Part shown: piece after piece, positions 45,644-57,234 of the stretch
Numbering within the stretch: the first letter of the stretch is position 1
Layout of the letters: each line of letters opens with the position of its first letter
Notes under the pieces: generated by a model
The model's database searches: none
Told to the model about the DNA's origin: nothing
Seen by the model: only the letters and a program-made list of their open reading frames with translations
Position numbers and translations under genes: made by a program
Assembly (NCBI GenBank): GCA_905221605.1
Contig: CAJNDS010002774.1
Coordinates: 186,001-250,000, forward strand
Direction: 5' to 3'
Length of the DNA: 64,000 bases
Source of the DNA: Symbiodinium natans
Taxonomy: Eukaryota > Sar > Dinophyceae > Suessiales > Symbiodiniaceae

Positions 45644-46273
45644 TCAGGGAAGGAGTGCCTGCCAAGATTGGCGGCCGAGGTGAACCCCCTGGAAAGCTAG
45701 GCGATCTGCTCTGCGGTTACCTTCGTCACCGGAGTGGCCCTTGACCTTTAGGATAGCGAGATCGACATGCTGTAGCGCGCGCGTCATATACGATCGGAGC
45801 TGTACTGTGAGCTCCGGGTGGGCTTGAGGTATAATGAGATCGTGACACAAATTGTAAACATATAGGGAGTCAGTGTAGAGGTCTATGGACATATTCGTGA
45901 ACTTTTTGTGGTGTCGGCAGATGTAGTCTAGCGCCTCAATAACAGCCTGCAATTCACCCGAGTTATTGGAACCGATCGGAATAAAGGAAAGGTTCTGGCC
46001 TACCGGCCCATAGGAGTCAAACCAGACAAAATTTTTTCGGAATGTGAAGGCCCAACCGGCAGGGTTGCCGGGGCCCACATGAAGTTGGTCGGGACATGAG
46101 CCATCAGTATAGAGCTGGAGCGCCCCAACATCCGGGGTGGTGCGCGGCGTTGGGGGGCGGGCATGGACTTGCTTAAAAAGGGAGACGTAATAGGCCCGGT
46201 CCTGAGGCGTGTGTGGCGTGGTAGTCTTTGGGGTAGTCTTAGGCTTGGGTCTGGCAAACTTGTCAAAGGTCAC
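45644..46273 (-). pseudogene. LINE RNase H domain, placed between endonuclease and RT
   Basis: An open frame of 209 codons contains YTDGS, SGELQAVIEAL, DLYTDSLYVYN and KVKGHSGDEGNRRADRLA. These supply the D-E-D-D residues and the HxxxxGNxxAD signature of RNase HI. It follows the endonuclease and precedes the RT. In I-type and Tad-type LINEs the RNase H is usually C-terminal to the RT. The domain looks intact, but is out of frame with its neighbours. Confidence 0.88.
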
Positions 46274-47433
46274 CGTGAAGGTGACCGGGAAATGTCTATG
46301 AAACCACGGTAGTTGCCATGTAATTTGGGAGGAGACAGCGGTGATTGGTGGAGAGAGCGCTCATTGATCAAAACATGGTCAATTACTGCGAAGTTTTGGG
46401 GAGTCGGAGCAAACGGCGAAGCGTCCGGGCTGGAGTTGATTTCCTTATAGGTAATTAGTTTCGTGTGTGGTCTCTTAAATTTCGAAGAAGCAAGAACATA
46501 ATTCTCGGAGATCATAAATTCAAGCAGATACGCATAATTAGTGGTTTCATCAAAGGGGGAGTCGGTGGGAAGGACGGCCGGTCCTATGTATTCAGAGTAA
46601 TCAGAAAGATCTTCCTTGACTATCCTGGCATTGAAATCCCCCGCCAGGACAACAGTGGCGGGTTTAGGAAGCAGGGCTAGGTGCTCAGGGAGAGCGTCCC
46701 AAAACGCTTGTTTACACTTCAGATCTTGAGCAGAGTCTTGAAGCATGGAGGGGGCGTACACTGTGAGAATCACGGTGGGGTAGGGCTGCGTGCGCAAGAT
46801 TAGCGCTGCAAGGCGCCTAAATTTCCCACCCTCCAGCACAGAGTGTATCCACCGTCGGTAGTCCCTACGGGACTGGCGTCGCCGGCTGTTGCGGAGTTGG
46901 TGGCGCCTGGTTCGCGCTTCCAGCGAACGGCAATTGTCATGAAAAGGTTTGACCCCTGACGCACTGCGAGATTCGTGGCCACTGAAATCAAGATTGTACC
47001 GATTATCCAGCCCATGGAGGGCAAAAAAAGTTAGATAAGATCTGTTTGGTGGAGGCGTGGCCTCCCGGCTTGCCGCTGGCGGCTCTCGCGGCGTGAATGT
47101 GGTTGTAAAGATTATATGCTTTGTTACCATAGTAGACTTGATAATGCCTAACCCCTCGCCTACAAAACCAGACCGAAAGGTGATCTTGACACCATACAAA
47201 GTGGTGGACCAGCATACCGTTTGCAAGATGTAAGGCTGGGGTTCGGAATTTAGTGGGGCAAGAGGAAAACGTTTTGTCATACAAATCACAATTGCAATGG
47301 ATGCAGCTAATGTTCCCGTTTGCGCTGCGCAGTTTCCGATTCCTCTTTCTTCTCGAAATCGCGATGGTACGGCGGCCGCTGGTGGGCCGGTGGTGTTGGG
47401 TCTCGCCGCGACGAGGTGCAAACGGGTTCCCAA
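46270..47433 (-). pseudogene. LINE apurinic-type endonuclease
   Basis: The 387-codon frame contains VILTVYAPSMLQD, VVLAGDFNARI, YAYLLEFMISENYVLAS, KLITYKEI and FAVIDHVLINE. These are the C-terminal half motifs of the EEP/APE fold with the metal-binding D-x-N and the ID motif. The final RHFPV (for S-D-H) lies in the next frame at about 46,285, just before RNase H, so the domain ends in a frameshift. The N-terminal catalytic Asn/Glu motifs are not evident. Confidence 0.82.
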
Positions 47434-47565
47434 CAGACGGTTGCCTAAAGCAGGGCTCTAGCTCAAAAAAGCATGGCTTAGCAACCCTGAAATTGGCACC
47501 CCCCAATTTTTTGGGGAAGGGGAAAACCAAGGTACGGTATGGGACCGGCACCCAGAGGGCGCTCA

Positions 47566-47862
47566 TTAAGCATACGGCTTGAAGTACTCCACGGAAGCAT
47601 AACCTCCGGATAATGTGGGAGTCTTGGGCTGTTTAGCCGAAGTACTGTTATTCTTGCGCCCCGCAGGGCTGATAATGTTATTCCGACGCGTACGGGCCGC
47701 AGTGTTGGCAATCTGCGCGCTAGGCGCGAGAGTATCGGCAATCTTTGGCCTCAAGGGCCTGATACTGTCAATCTTTTGGGCCGGGGCCCTAATGTCAATC
47801 TGTGGCGGGAAGCCAATGTCAGTCGTTGGGGCCAGTGCTCCAAGAGCCCCGGCTTGTCCTTA
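47566..47862 (-). pseudogene. ORF1-like segment with short peptide repeats
   Basis: The minus frame reads PPQIDIRAPAQKIDSIRP, then LRPKIADTLAPSAQIANT and so on: repeats of roughly 11 residues built around (Q/K)I(D/A). At DNA level the units contain short palindromes (GGGCCGGGGCCC, GGCCTCAAGGGCC, GCGCGCTAGGCGCG). A TAA precedes the frame, and it ends before the endonuclease region. Assignment to ORF1 is by position only. Confidence 0.4.
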
Positions 47863-48193
47863 AGGGGGGGGGAAGAAGAAACACGCAAAGGTAGAAGGAG
47901 AAGAAAATCACCGAGAGCAAAGAGGAAAAGGAAAAGTAGAGATAGAAGGAAGGAGCTTGCCGTCATTCGTGCTGCTAAGTCTGCGGTAAAGACTGGACGA
48001 AAATCATAAAAATCAGCTCAAACACCTGGTGGACAAAAATTGCCCCCACGCGCACCGCTACACTAACCAATGCGAGCCACTTCCTGCAAGGATAAGGGCG
48101 AGTGCTTCCATTATGTTGCCTTTGTTCACGTGGCTTCGGAATCTTACATTGCTGACATCTGCTTTGTTCAGGGTAAGGAGGGGTATGATCCAT

Positions 48194-48664
48194 TCAAAGA
48201 GATGGATAGATTACAGATAACTGCCAGTAGACTGCATCAGAGAGCCGAAGCCCCCGACTGCTGCGGCCCCTGTGTTGGTGTAGGGCTGTTCGCCCTTTGA
48301 TGAGGGACAAAATTTGATCGTCACCGTCTGGAAGCCCGGCGGCTTTCTCAGCCAACACCTGAAAGAGGTCAGTCGTGACCTTGACCAAATCGGGCTGAAG
48401 CATCCAGGCAAAAATATCTTCGGACCTGGGGCGGGCGTTGGGCAAAACAACTTGGCATCGAAGATCCATGAACCATGATACAATGTAAAAGGTTTGCTGT
48501 AGGATCGGGTCATCTAGGGGGCCATAACAATTGACGATATCCTCGGACTGGAGGTCCCAAGCGGGGTGGTTCCAAGGAAGCTTAGTTGGGCAAGAGAGAG
48601 GAGGAGATCTGTCAAGGAGGTGGGTCATCCAACATGCTGCCCATTGTCTGGGGGTGTAGTGCAA
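48194..48664 (-). CDS. Unrecognised 156-codon frame 5' of the LINE
   Basis: It reads like real protein (WNHPAWDLQSEDIVNCYGPL; FYIVSWFMDLRCQVVLP; LVKVTTDLFQVLAEKAAGL). It has no motif I know. Its strand and position fit an N-terminal gag-like region of the same retroelement. An unrelated host exon is also possible. Confidence 0.4.
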   Translation of the reverse strand: MHYTPRQWAACWMTHLLDRSPPLSCPTKLPWNHPAWDLQSEDIVNCYGPLDDPILQQTFYIVSWFMDLRCQVVLPNARPRSEDIFAWMLQPDLVKVTTDLFQVLAEKAAGLPDGDDQILSLIKGRTALHQHRGRSSRGLRLSDAVYWQLSVIYPSL

Positions 48665-49603
48665 TCATCTTCTTTAAGTATTCATGCCATCCACAAACTG
48701 ATACGTAGCCGAACAGGAGGAGTCAACTATCTCCATTTCATAAAGAATGCGGTCAAGCTGTAGCAATTCGCACTTTCGGGCTAATGGGGAGGAACTTCCA
48801 GCCCATCCAAAGCCCCCTTGAAGCTCCCCTTTAAGCTTCCCTTTAAGCCCCCCTTTAGCTTTCCCCTAAAGCCTCCTGTAACCTTTTTAAAACATTTTAA
48901 AAACCTGAGCTTCAAAAACCTACGCAAAATCCAATAAAACCCACTGAAACACTGCAAACCTGAGAAAACCCCAGGGAAACCATCTGAAAGCTTTTTGAAA
49001 AAACCAAGACAAAAATTAACAAAACGGACATCCGCGGAACCCCTCTGACGACCAATATCGGCGGGCCTTGTTGCATAATGGGCAGCCTTCGCCTGTGCAG
49101 GATCTGTCCACACTGTATGTCTGCTGTGGTGGAAGAGGACAGATGTCAGCTTTGACTGGAAGCTTGACTTTTTTGGGTAAAGCCAGGAGGAATATTGTGG
49201 TAAAAGCAGTCTTGGCAGGCAACCTGAGACACACGTGCAAAGCTGCACAACTAAGGGCCTTAAGGGCTTTTGCTTGCCACCTTTCTTGCCGGTTGGTTGT
49301 TCTTTTCTGGAGGCGTTGTTTTCACACGGGAAGCCAGATCTGGCTTTCACAGCTCCTCATTGCGAGTAAAACAAATAAGCCTCTAGTCGGTTCCGGTTAA
49401 ATCTTGTGTCAGTCTTCCCCCAAAATTAGAACAGTGAACTTGTTTAGCACCGGAACTTTCTCTAACTGTGGAGGTCACTGAGCTTCCTAGCTTTTTGATC
49501 AATTTTGCTTCCCTCATCTTGGGTTAAACCAGTGTTTTTAAAAGCCTCTAACAGTGCCGTTTGGACAGAAATCAACTGCAGGACGAGACGATTTCAACCG
49601 TTG

Positions 49604-50690
49604 TGTTGATTCGTTAAGGTTGCGCGCGACGCCCAAGCCAAACCACTCGAAAATTCAACAAATTTGAATAATTAAGTGTTGATTTTGAGGGTTTTTTCAA
49701 CATTTTCGGACACTTCAGAAATTTTGAAAATTCATTGAATAGTGCTGAATCCAGGGAAGAATTGCAAAACGAAAGACAAAGAATTGAGAGCGCCCAGCCT
49801 GAAAGAAAGCAGAGTTTCTTCTGCTCAATCTTCTGTCAAATTTCAGTGTGTCTTGAATAATGAAATGGAAAATGAGGCTGGGCGACTCTCAAGTCGTTCT
49901 GGCCATGAATAAGGAGAGGTCAGTGTGATTGTTTTTTTTTTTTTTTTTTTCAATGTTTGCAAGAACTGCAAAAACATTGGTTTTTGGAGAAATTGAGAAA
50001 ACACTGGAAAGAAGCCAGAGTCATGAAACTTAGACAACTTTAGCAGATTCATGTACAGCAACACTTTTTTTTTCAGTTCAAGTTGCCTTTGCCCGTCTGA
50101 ACAGAATTTTTCTCTTGGTAAAGAGATTTTTGAGAAACCGCCCTGAACTAAAACACAAAAACAGATTGTTCAGCAAGTGTTTTGGTGTGTGCTGTCAGCT
50201 CGGTAAGCCTGTCGATGAACCAGAAAGAATCGGAACTTAAGAGTCCATGAGAATGTGCATTTTGTGGTTTCGGCTGTTTTTCTGTGTGTGCATGCACAAG
50301 AGTTTTGTGGATGTGTGTGTGAGCATTTGTGGTTGCAAAGTGGTTGGTTTGGGTGCATGTCTTTGGCTTCAGTGTGCAAGGAAAGTTTCAGCGTGTGGGT
50401 AAAGGGTGGTAACGCATGGAGTCTCAGAAGTAACACCAAATAAAAAAACAATGACCTTGCAAGTGTCTGCGTGTTTTTACCTTGTTTTTCCAATTGTGAA
50501 TGGGTGTGTTGTGGTTTCGGCGTTTTGACAGTGTGTCATGAAGTGGTGGCGTTTGCGTGTATGTCGGCTGGGTTCTGCTGGCTGTTCAAGTGTGGAAGTG
50601 TGTGGGTCCAAAGGTGTGTGGATTTGGATACATAAAAAGAGGGCAAGAAATCAACTCCAAAAGGTAGGGAAGCCGAAGTGACCTCCACAG
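49604..50690 (+). repeat. AT-rich repeat, copy A
   Basis: Shares ordered blocks with 51,330-51,960: GTTAAGGTTGCGCGC.ACG, CCAAGCCAAACCAC, AATTTTGAAAATTC, GTGCTGAATCCAGG, GTGTTGTGGTTT, and AAAAAGAGGGCAAGAA near the end. Copy A is longer, with a T17-18 run at about 49,933 and a GTGTG-rich segment at 50,270-50,600. No coding sense. Confidence 0.75.
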
Positions 50691-51329
50691 TATTCCTGGC
50701 TAGGCGGGCAAGATTAGAGTGGACAAGGGTGGAATTACTGTGGAGGCTACTTCCATGCGGTTGTCTTTTAGCTTGTGTTCAGCAGCCCTAAATGTTGTTG
50801 GCAACATGTAGGAGCACCGTCTTATTAGCTCTGTCTGAAGGGTGTTGAAGCAGTTGCCTCAAAGTTACACTTGCGGCTCTAAGTCGCTTCTTGCAGCCGG
50901 CTGCCGGGTCGTTGCTTGAAGGTTGGAAGAGCGCGCGTGCATGGCCAAAAATCTTCTTACTTGTTCAATCTTAGTGTGTCACTCTTCATCAATCTTTACT
51001 TTTTTGGGCTGCTGGAATTCCGGCCCTCTGCTGTTCTTTCCACTTGAACACTTCTGGCAAGCTGCGTCTGACTGTAACTCGTCTTTTCCAATGCTCGCTA
51101 AGGAGCTGCGTTGCATGGAGCCTTCTTGCTGAGGTGGAAAGAATTAACAACTGCACGAAGGACAGCACAGCATGCCATCTAGGTTTGCAAGCTTAAGCTA
51201 ATTCCGCCAGATGCCATATGCCGCGGACTTGGTCTGGCTGAAGTTGATTTTTTGGTTTGATTTTTCTATTTAAACGTCTGGTCTGGGAAAGTCTGTGGTG
51301 GAGACTGACTGTGAAGGTGAACCGTGGTG

Positions 51330-51960
51330 TTGAATTGTTAAGGTTGCGCGCAACGTCCAAGCCAAACCACTTGAAAAATTGCAAAGTGTATTACCAGAAG
51401 TGAATAAGTGCAAGCAAGCAAAACACCAGAGTGCATTTAAAGGGTTTTTTCACATTTTTGGAAACTTTAGAAATTTTGAAAATTCGTTCGTGCTGAATCC
51501 AGGAAGAATTGCAACAACCAAAAACACTGAAAAAGAAGCTAGAGTTGTGAAAATAGACAACTTCTTCAGCAGATTTATGCACAGCTGTTCTTTTGTCGGA
51601 ATTATCTCTCGGTTGAGTTGCAAGCTTCAGAAAGAGAGAGTTTCAAGTGTTGTCGATGTGTATTTGTGGTGCAAAGTGGGTTGGTCCAAAAGGTTGGCCA
51701 AAAATGACCTTTTGGACGCAACAACTTGAATGGTGGTGCATCGTTGGCTAAACCCGTCAAAAGCGCAGCAACATCCACAGAACCTGAACACAAAATCTCA
51801 AACTCCAATTCCACAGCTTCCAAACTCTATGCTGTGTTGTGGTTTTGGGCGTTTTGGTAGAAAAGGGAATTTGGAGACACAAAAAGAGGGCAAGAATCTC
51901 CATCCGCCACCGCGAAGAAAAGATCCGCAATATAGTGGGTAGTAGTCAGGAAACCATACC
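51330..51960 (+). repeat. AT-rich repeat, copy B
   Basis: Second copy of the unit described for 49,604-50,690, in the same orientation and shorter, with drift between the conserved blocks. Confidence 0.75.
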
Positions 51961-52249
51961 CTACCAGAACTCCGAGAGCCTTGCTTTATCTAACTGCGGA
52001 ACCGGGCATGCCAATATATTCGCAAGGTCAACATGTTGCAGCGCTCCCGACAATCGAAGGCATTGCGCAATAATGGGGTCGTAGACCTTCAGATAAGACG
52101 CCGGGAAGGTCCAGGCAAATGAAGAAGGGTGTCTGCGTCTGCGATTTGTATCAACGCGTTCGAATCATGCAGCTGGTGCGGTAAGCCATTTAACACAACT
52201 CTCAGCCAGATTGGCGCGGCATTTAACATGGAGTTTATGGTCAAGAAGG

Positions 52250-52376
52250 GTTTGGGATTTAGGGTTCCAGGGTTTTAGAGTTTAAGTTTTAGGGTTCTAG
52301 GTTTCGGATTTAGGGTTTGGGTTTGGTTTTTTAGGGTTCTGTAGGGTTTTAGGGTTTAAGGTTGGAGCTTTGGAAG
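52250..52376 (+). repeat. Telomere-like TTTAGGG tract
   Basis: Many GGTTTTAG, TTTAGGGTT and TTTTAGGGTTC steps over about 125 bases. This is the clearest of the interstitial telomere-like tracts here. Confidence 0.7.
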
Positions 52377-52399
52377 TGACCATGTTAAACGCCACGCCT

Positions 52400-55300
52400 G
52401 GTCCAGATTTTACGCATGGCAGGACTGGTAAGTTTGCTTTGACGGAGTGAGAGAGGTTCCACTGACCGCGTCAAAGTGTATTTTCACGTCTCCAAGCCAA
52501 CGGCCCGCGTCAGTTGAAATTGATTTTTTGTCCATAATGATTGTTCTTCTTTAAAATGTTTTATCTTCTGACGAGTGCTTCACCCAACAAGTTGTCTGCT
52601 TGGACGTTTCCCCTCAGTGTGAGTGGTGGTGTTTGTGGTGGTAGGTGGTTGTAGTGGTGACAGTAGTGGTAGTGGTGGCAGTAGTGGCAGTAGTGGTCAT
52701 GATGAGGCAAGGTTTTGGGAAAGCAGCAGTAAGTTCGTTGAATTGCACTTTCGTTTTGGAAATTTCTGTGATTTCTACCGCGCTCTTGTTTTCGATGTCG
52801 TTGGAGTGTTTTGATGTGATGCCCACGCATTCCCGGTCATGTTCAACATATGGCTCCGTGTTTTCTGAACATGTAACAATTGCATAAATGAGGCACTGCA
52901 AAAATTGCAAGCTTGACATGACTTCATCCTTCCAACTTAACTTAGTTCACTCTTGCGAAACATTGCCAGCACAGTTAGGATCGTGGCAGGGCCACAGGTC
53001 TCAAAACCAATTCGTTAGGAACAGACGTTGGACGGGACTTGTCACCCTCGTGTTGAAGGCCGGTGTAAACGAAACATGTTGAATGTCAACTTGATGTTTG
53101 CGCAGCAAACGTTTGCTCGGTCATCGCATGTTTGAGGCGAAACAGCCTGTTGGGAACGAGTGGCTGTTCCCAATTGTGGCCACCGCATCTCAAGGAGCTG
53201 AGTTTTAGCTTCGTAAGTCAAAATGTTTTTCAGGACGACGCTGTCAGGAAGCTAAGGCAACAATGGAAACCCCTTGCCCATGCATCTGATATGGATTTGC
53301 GCAGGGCTGCGCGCGACCGTTTTTCCACGAGAGCCTTGTGTCAGTACCCCACTGCTAGAGGAGTGATGCCTGCAGCTGAACCTCCGGGCTTCAATGCGGT
53401 TTCGATGTCCACTGAGATGCGCTCGCCCTGGATGTGTGGATTTTGGATGACCATGCCAAGAAAATAATGTCAGGCCCCGGATGGGGGGACCGGAAGGCAG
53501 TGCGGGCAATGTGCATTGCCTCAGTGTTGTCCTGTTGCATCGGAACCTCCCAACGATTCAAAATTGGCTCTAATCAAGGACGCAGCGTCTCAGAACCGTT
53601 TGGTGCAGATGCTGCAGCGTTTTCCCCAGCGCTTGGTGTGAGTTTGTGCATTCATCAGTTTGTTTCTTTTCCGAGGACTGCTGCGCACCCCGTCACCTGC
53701 GTTTTTCATGCTGCTTTCAAGATTGCTCGGGGCTTATTTCCCTTGCGTTGACCTGACGGAGTGAGCAATTCCCGTTTGGCCAACACTCAGTTTCTGTTTC
53801 GCACTTTGTAATTGACATTCTGTCGCGACGCATGTGCTGCATCATGTACTGACGTGGACCAGCTTTAAGCAAGCGAAGACTCTGTCAGATGTGCTTTGAG
53901 GTAGTTATTCTGATCTACATATATGGCCGATACATCCACAGCGCCTATGCCACGCACCCGGACCGAAAAACATCGATGAGTTGACTTGCTGCTGTTCACC
54001 TTGCTCTCACCACCGTTTTTTCACACCCTCAAGGCCGAAAACCCTGACCATCTGGACAGTCTTAGCTTTTGTAGTTGGCATTGCAAGATGAAGGTCTCCA
54101 CCTTCATCTTGTGCACGATTTTCGCTGCGCTAGATTTCTGGACGGCTGAGATCTTAGACCGACATGTTGCAAGACCATCTGCTATGCAGAAGCTTGCTTG
54201 ATGGTTGCAGGTGAAGAACATTTCCGGCCGTCTTCTCGTAGGTGCGCTTTCTGTGCAGTCTGTCGGGACATCGCCTAATTGGAGAGCGAGGCTTGCGATG
54301 GTGGAATTTGGTGAAGGATGATGGCTCTTCCGAGTGGGTCCTGCGCACAACCATTGCAGTTAGCCACCAAATGGCTTTGCATATTTGTTTCTTGAGGTCT
54401 TCGAGTCGAACCCAGATGAAGGTAACTTGAATGCCACGGTCAGTTCCTTATTTCCAAACTGCAGTCACATGTGCTTCAAAGTGTCGCTGCAGTTGCATCT
54501 TGCCCCGAGTCTTGGATGCAAATTTCCAGCCAACAACACCACAGGGACGCCAACTAGAGCCCCAAAAGAAGCGATTGTCAGCCACAAATATCGAAAAAGT
54601 ATGGACTTACGCCCTTCTTCTTTCGGCCAAATCGCAAAAGCACCAAGACCCTTGCAGCCACACCTGGCGATTAGGGTGATTGGTGAGTCCTTTAAGAGTA
54701 TTCTAGACAATAAAGATTGAGTATGTAAAGCTCAGGTGAAACCACTGTCAGCGAAAAAGGGCCGCTGTTTCCTTTCACTTAAGCCGCCAGCCCAGGATCG
54801 GACCATCTTTTGGGGCGTTACCTACATATGGCCTTTGTCTGGAGCTCAGCTGCTGATTTGCACAGAAGTCGATGGTGTACAAAGTCCTTGTATCCGGTCT
54901 CTGAGCTCATGCAGGCTGTGGGCAGTGTTTCTTTTCATGAACATCCTGAACTTCAGTTTGGTGCCAGCCTTCAGACGTTCCTTGGTTTGGCTTTTATCGC
55001 TGTGGATGTTCAGGACTGGGTGCTTTTGAACATCATGATCTTCATCTTTGCTGGTACAAACCTGGCTGGGTGCCTTCACAGACAATGAGCCGCTCCGATT
55101 CTCCTGCATGTGACTCATTTCTTCTGCGCTTTGCACAGCACTGCCGTCCTTCAGAGACTTGCTCCTGCTCACTGTAGTACATGTGGAGTTTACAAATAAG
55201 TGGATTCTCGAGGTCCGATCTCGTCCATGGCAGTCTTTCCCTATCATATCATCTTGAGTAGCATGCCGTGTCCATATTTGCAAGTCGTGCTGCAAGCGTT

Positions 55301-57200
55301 GCGAGTCAGCCATTCCTCACAGGTACTGGAAGTGCTCGACAGATGCAAAGAAGCGGGCGCAGCAGTGGGTGGAGTGGTGTCCTCGGAGCAGGGCATCTGC
55401 AGATCAAGTACGTATCAAGTACGTTACTTCCTTTTTTTTTGCGCGACTTTTCCGATCCCAGGAGTCAAGGAATGAGGGCTGTCGCCGGAGCAATGGGCTT
55501 CGCCTGAGAAAAACACATGAAAAAAACAACAACTGCAGGTTTGTGAAGATAAGGTTTAAAGGAGGAGGTGGAGAACTTTTTCCGTCTTCATGGCTTCTGG
55601 GCTCGCTGGCTTCCTGTCTTACTTTGTTCTTTCCGCTCGTTTGTGGTGTTCGTGGTTTGCCGGCTTGTCCCGGCTTCTTGGCTCAGCTGCTGTCATGTAA
55701 CCTCCACATCGCCATGTCTGCTCAGCAGCGGTGGTCTACAGTTGCCAAGGGCCAAGACATGTTTTTGATGCATCCGCTTTGGACCCTTCTGCCGGCCATA
55801 GTATAATCTAAAAATCCTGGATTCATTTGAATCTGCATCGCCGTGTCTGTTTCCTGCTGTAACCAGACTTCGACTTTCAAGCGTGGCAATGGCGCCCTAC
55901 GATGTTCTTTGATGGACCATGGAAATGGCCGAAATCCCAGCACCGGGACCAGTAGCAGCAGCAGCAGCACTGGGCACTGGCTTCCGCCATTGGACGTTTT
56001 GCTGGCGTCGGATCACGAGTCAGGTGCAGAGCCAGGAAGAGCACCATGTCATGCCACGACCACGCAAACACTTTCGATGCTGCGCGCGTTGCACTCCCTG
56101 CAAAGGAGCCGAAGGCAGTCCAGTGACTAAGCCAGGCACTGCAGTCAGGCCGGCACAGCCCGCTTCTCCACAAGGTGGATATAGTCACTTGGCACTAGAC
56201 AGCTGGTGTGCCGGCAGATCAGATATTAGTGCTTGTTGAGCTGAGGTATGGGTGCAGCGCAGTCGCTCACAGACTCCTCAATGCCGTTGAATCACACTTC
56301 GGCAGGAGGTTGTTTGCTTCATGGTTCATGATGTTGTGAGCAGATGCATTCCCAATGTGCCTGTTGTGCTACGTTTCAGTGCACGTTACACATGCTGGTG
56401 ATGCTGCGTTGGAACAGGACCCTCCAGTAGTTCTAGCTTTGCAGCGCCACCAGTACCGGAGCGAATACCCAAGTTTCTCGTGCACGGGAGCTACGATACA
56501 CTTCAGGCAGGGGCGCACTTGCGCTGAACATATCTGCCCATGACAGCGAGAATGTTACAAGCCTTAAGCCTTGCAGGAGACACCATCATCGATGCAAATG
56601 TTGCAACAGCCTCCTCAGACTGACAACTGATTGCATGTGTTGTTGCATGAGTTAAAGTTGCGGCATGAGTGGCCTAGCAATTTGTATTTTTCGAGATTTC
56701 GACGCTGTAGCCAAGGAGCAAGCGAACACGCCAAGCTCTTCTGAGGAAGACTGTAGACGTTCGGCAGCAGTTTGTGATTTGTAGCAGGTCGGTGCAAGGT
56801 GCGCCGCAGTCTCATGAGCTCAGTAAGGGCACGTGGAAAGCTGTAGCCAGTAAAAGCCATCTGAGGCACGAAGGCACATTAGCACGTCCCATGTCGTCTT
56901 AGGTGGGGAGCCTGCGGCGAGCTCATCTGAGCTCCTTGGCCTATTTTGGAGCCTCGAGAGATCTGAGAGATCCTGTTGAGCTCGAGAGAGCCTCAGTGTT
57001 CGCCAAGGATGGCGGCTCCGAAAAGCCATGCCCGCAGCTTGAACCGAAATCCAGAAACGAGACCCGCGAGACTGTTGGTTGGTTCTTTTTAGAAGGCACG
57101 TGTTGTGGAGGAAATAGAGCGAGTGCATTTTCTGCGAGCTCATTCGTGCATGTCTCAATTGGGGTCTGTTGCCTGTAACATTCTTTCTCAGTGGAGCAGT
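52400..57200. other. Stretch with no firmly supported gene
   Basis: Frames such as plus 53,132-53,467 (FQDDAVRKLRQQWKPLA) and plus 54,810-55,088 look partly protein-like but lack family motifs and joinable exons. The region lies between minus-strand genes on the left and plus-strand genes on the right, so it probably contains the strand switch. Confidence 0.4.
52620..52702 (+). repeat. GTG/GTA trinucleotide-like repeat
   Basis: Permutations of GTGGTG, GTAGTG and GCAGTAGTG over about 80 bases. Confidence 0.85.
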
Positions 57201-57234
57201 GAGATGTTACGCTAAGGTCGGCTGCCGCCAGCAG

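Larger units (their letters stand above)
43459..47754 (-). mobile_element. Degenerate non-LTR (LINE-type) retrotransposon
   Basis: Minus-strand order: ORF1-like repeat-bearing segment (about 47860-47566), apurinic-type endonuclease, RNase H, linker, reverse transcriptase, post-RT region. The frame changes at least at about 46,300, 45,655, 45,200, 44,885, 44,270 and 44,020, so no intact polyprotein exists. No terminal repeats, poly-A tail or target duplication were identified. The true 5' end may be farther out, up to 48.7 kb. Domain assignments rest on the motifs listed in the sub-entries. Confidence 0.9.
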
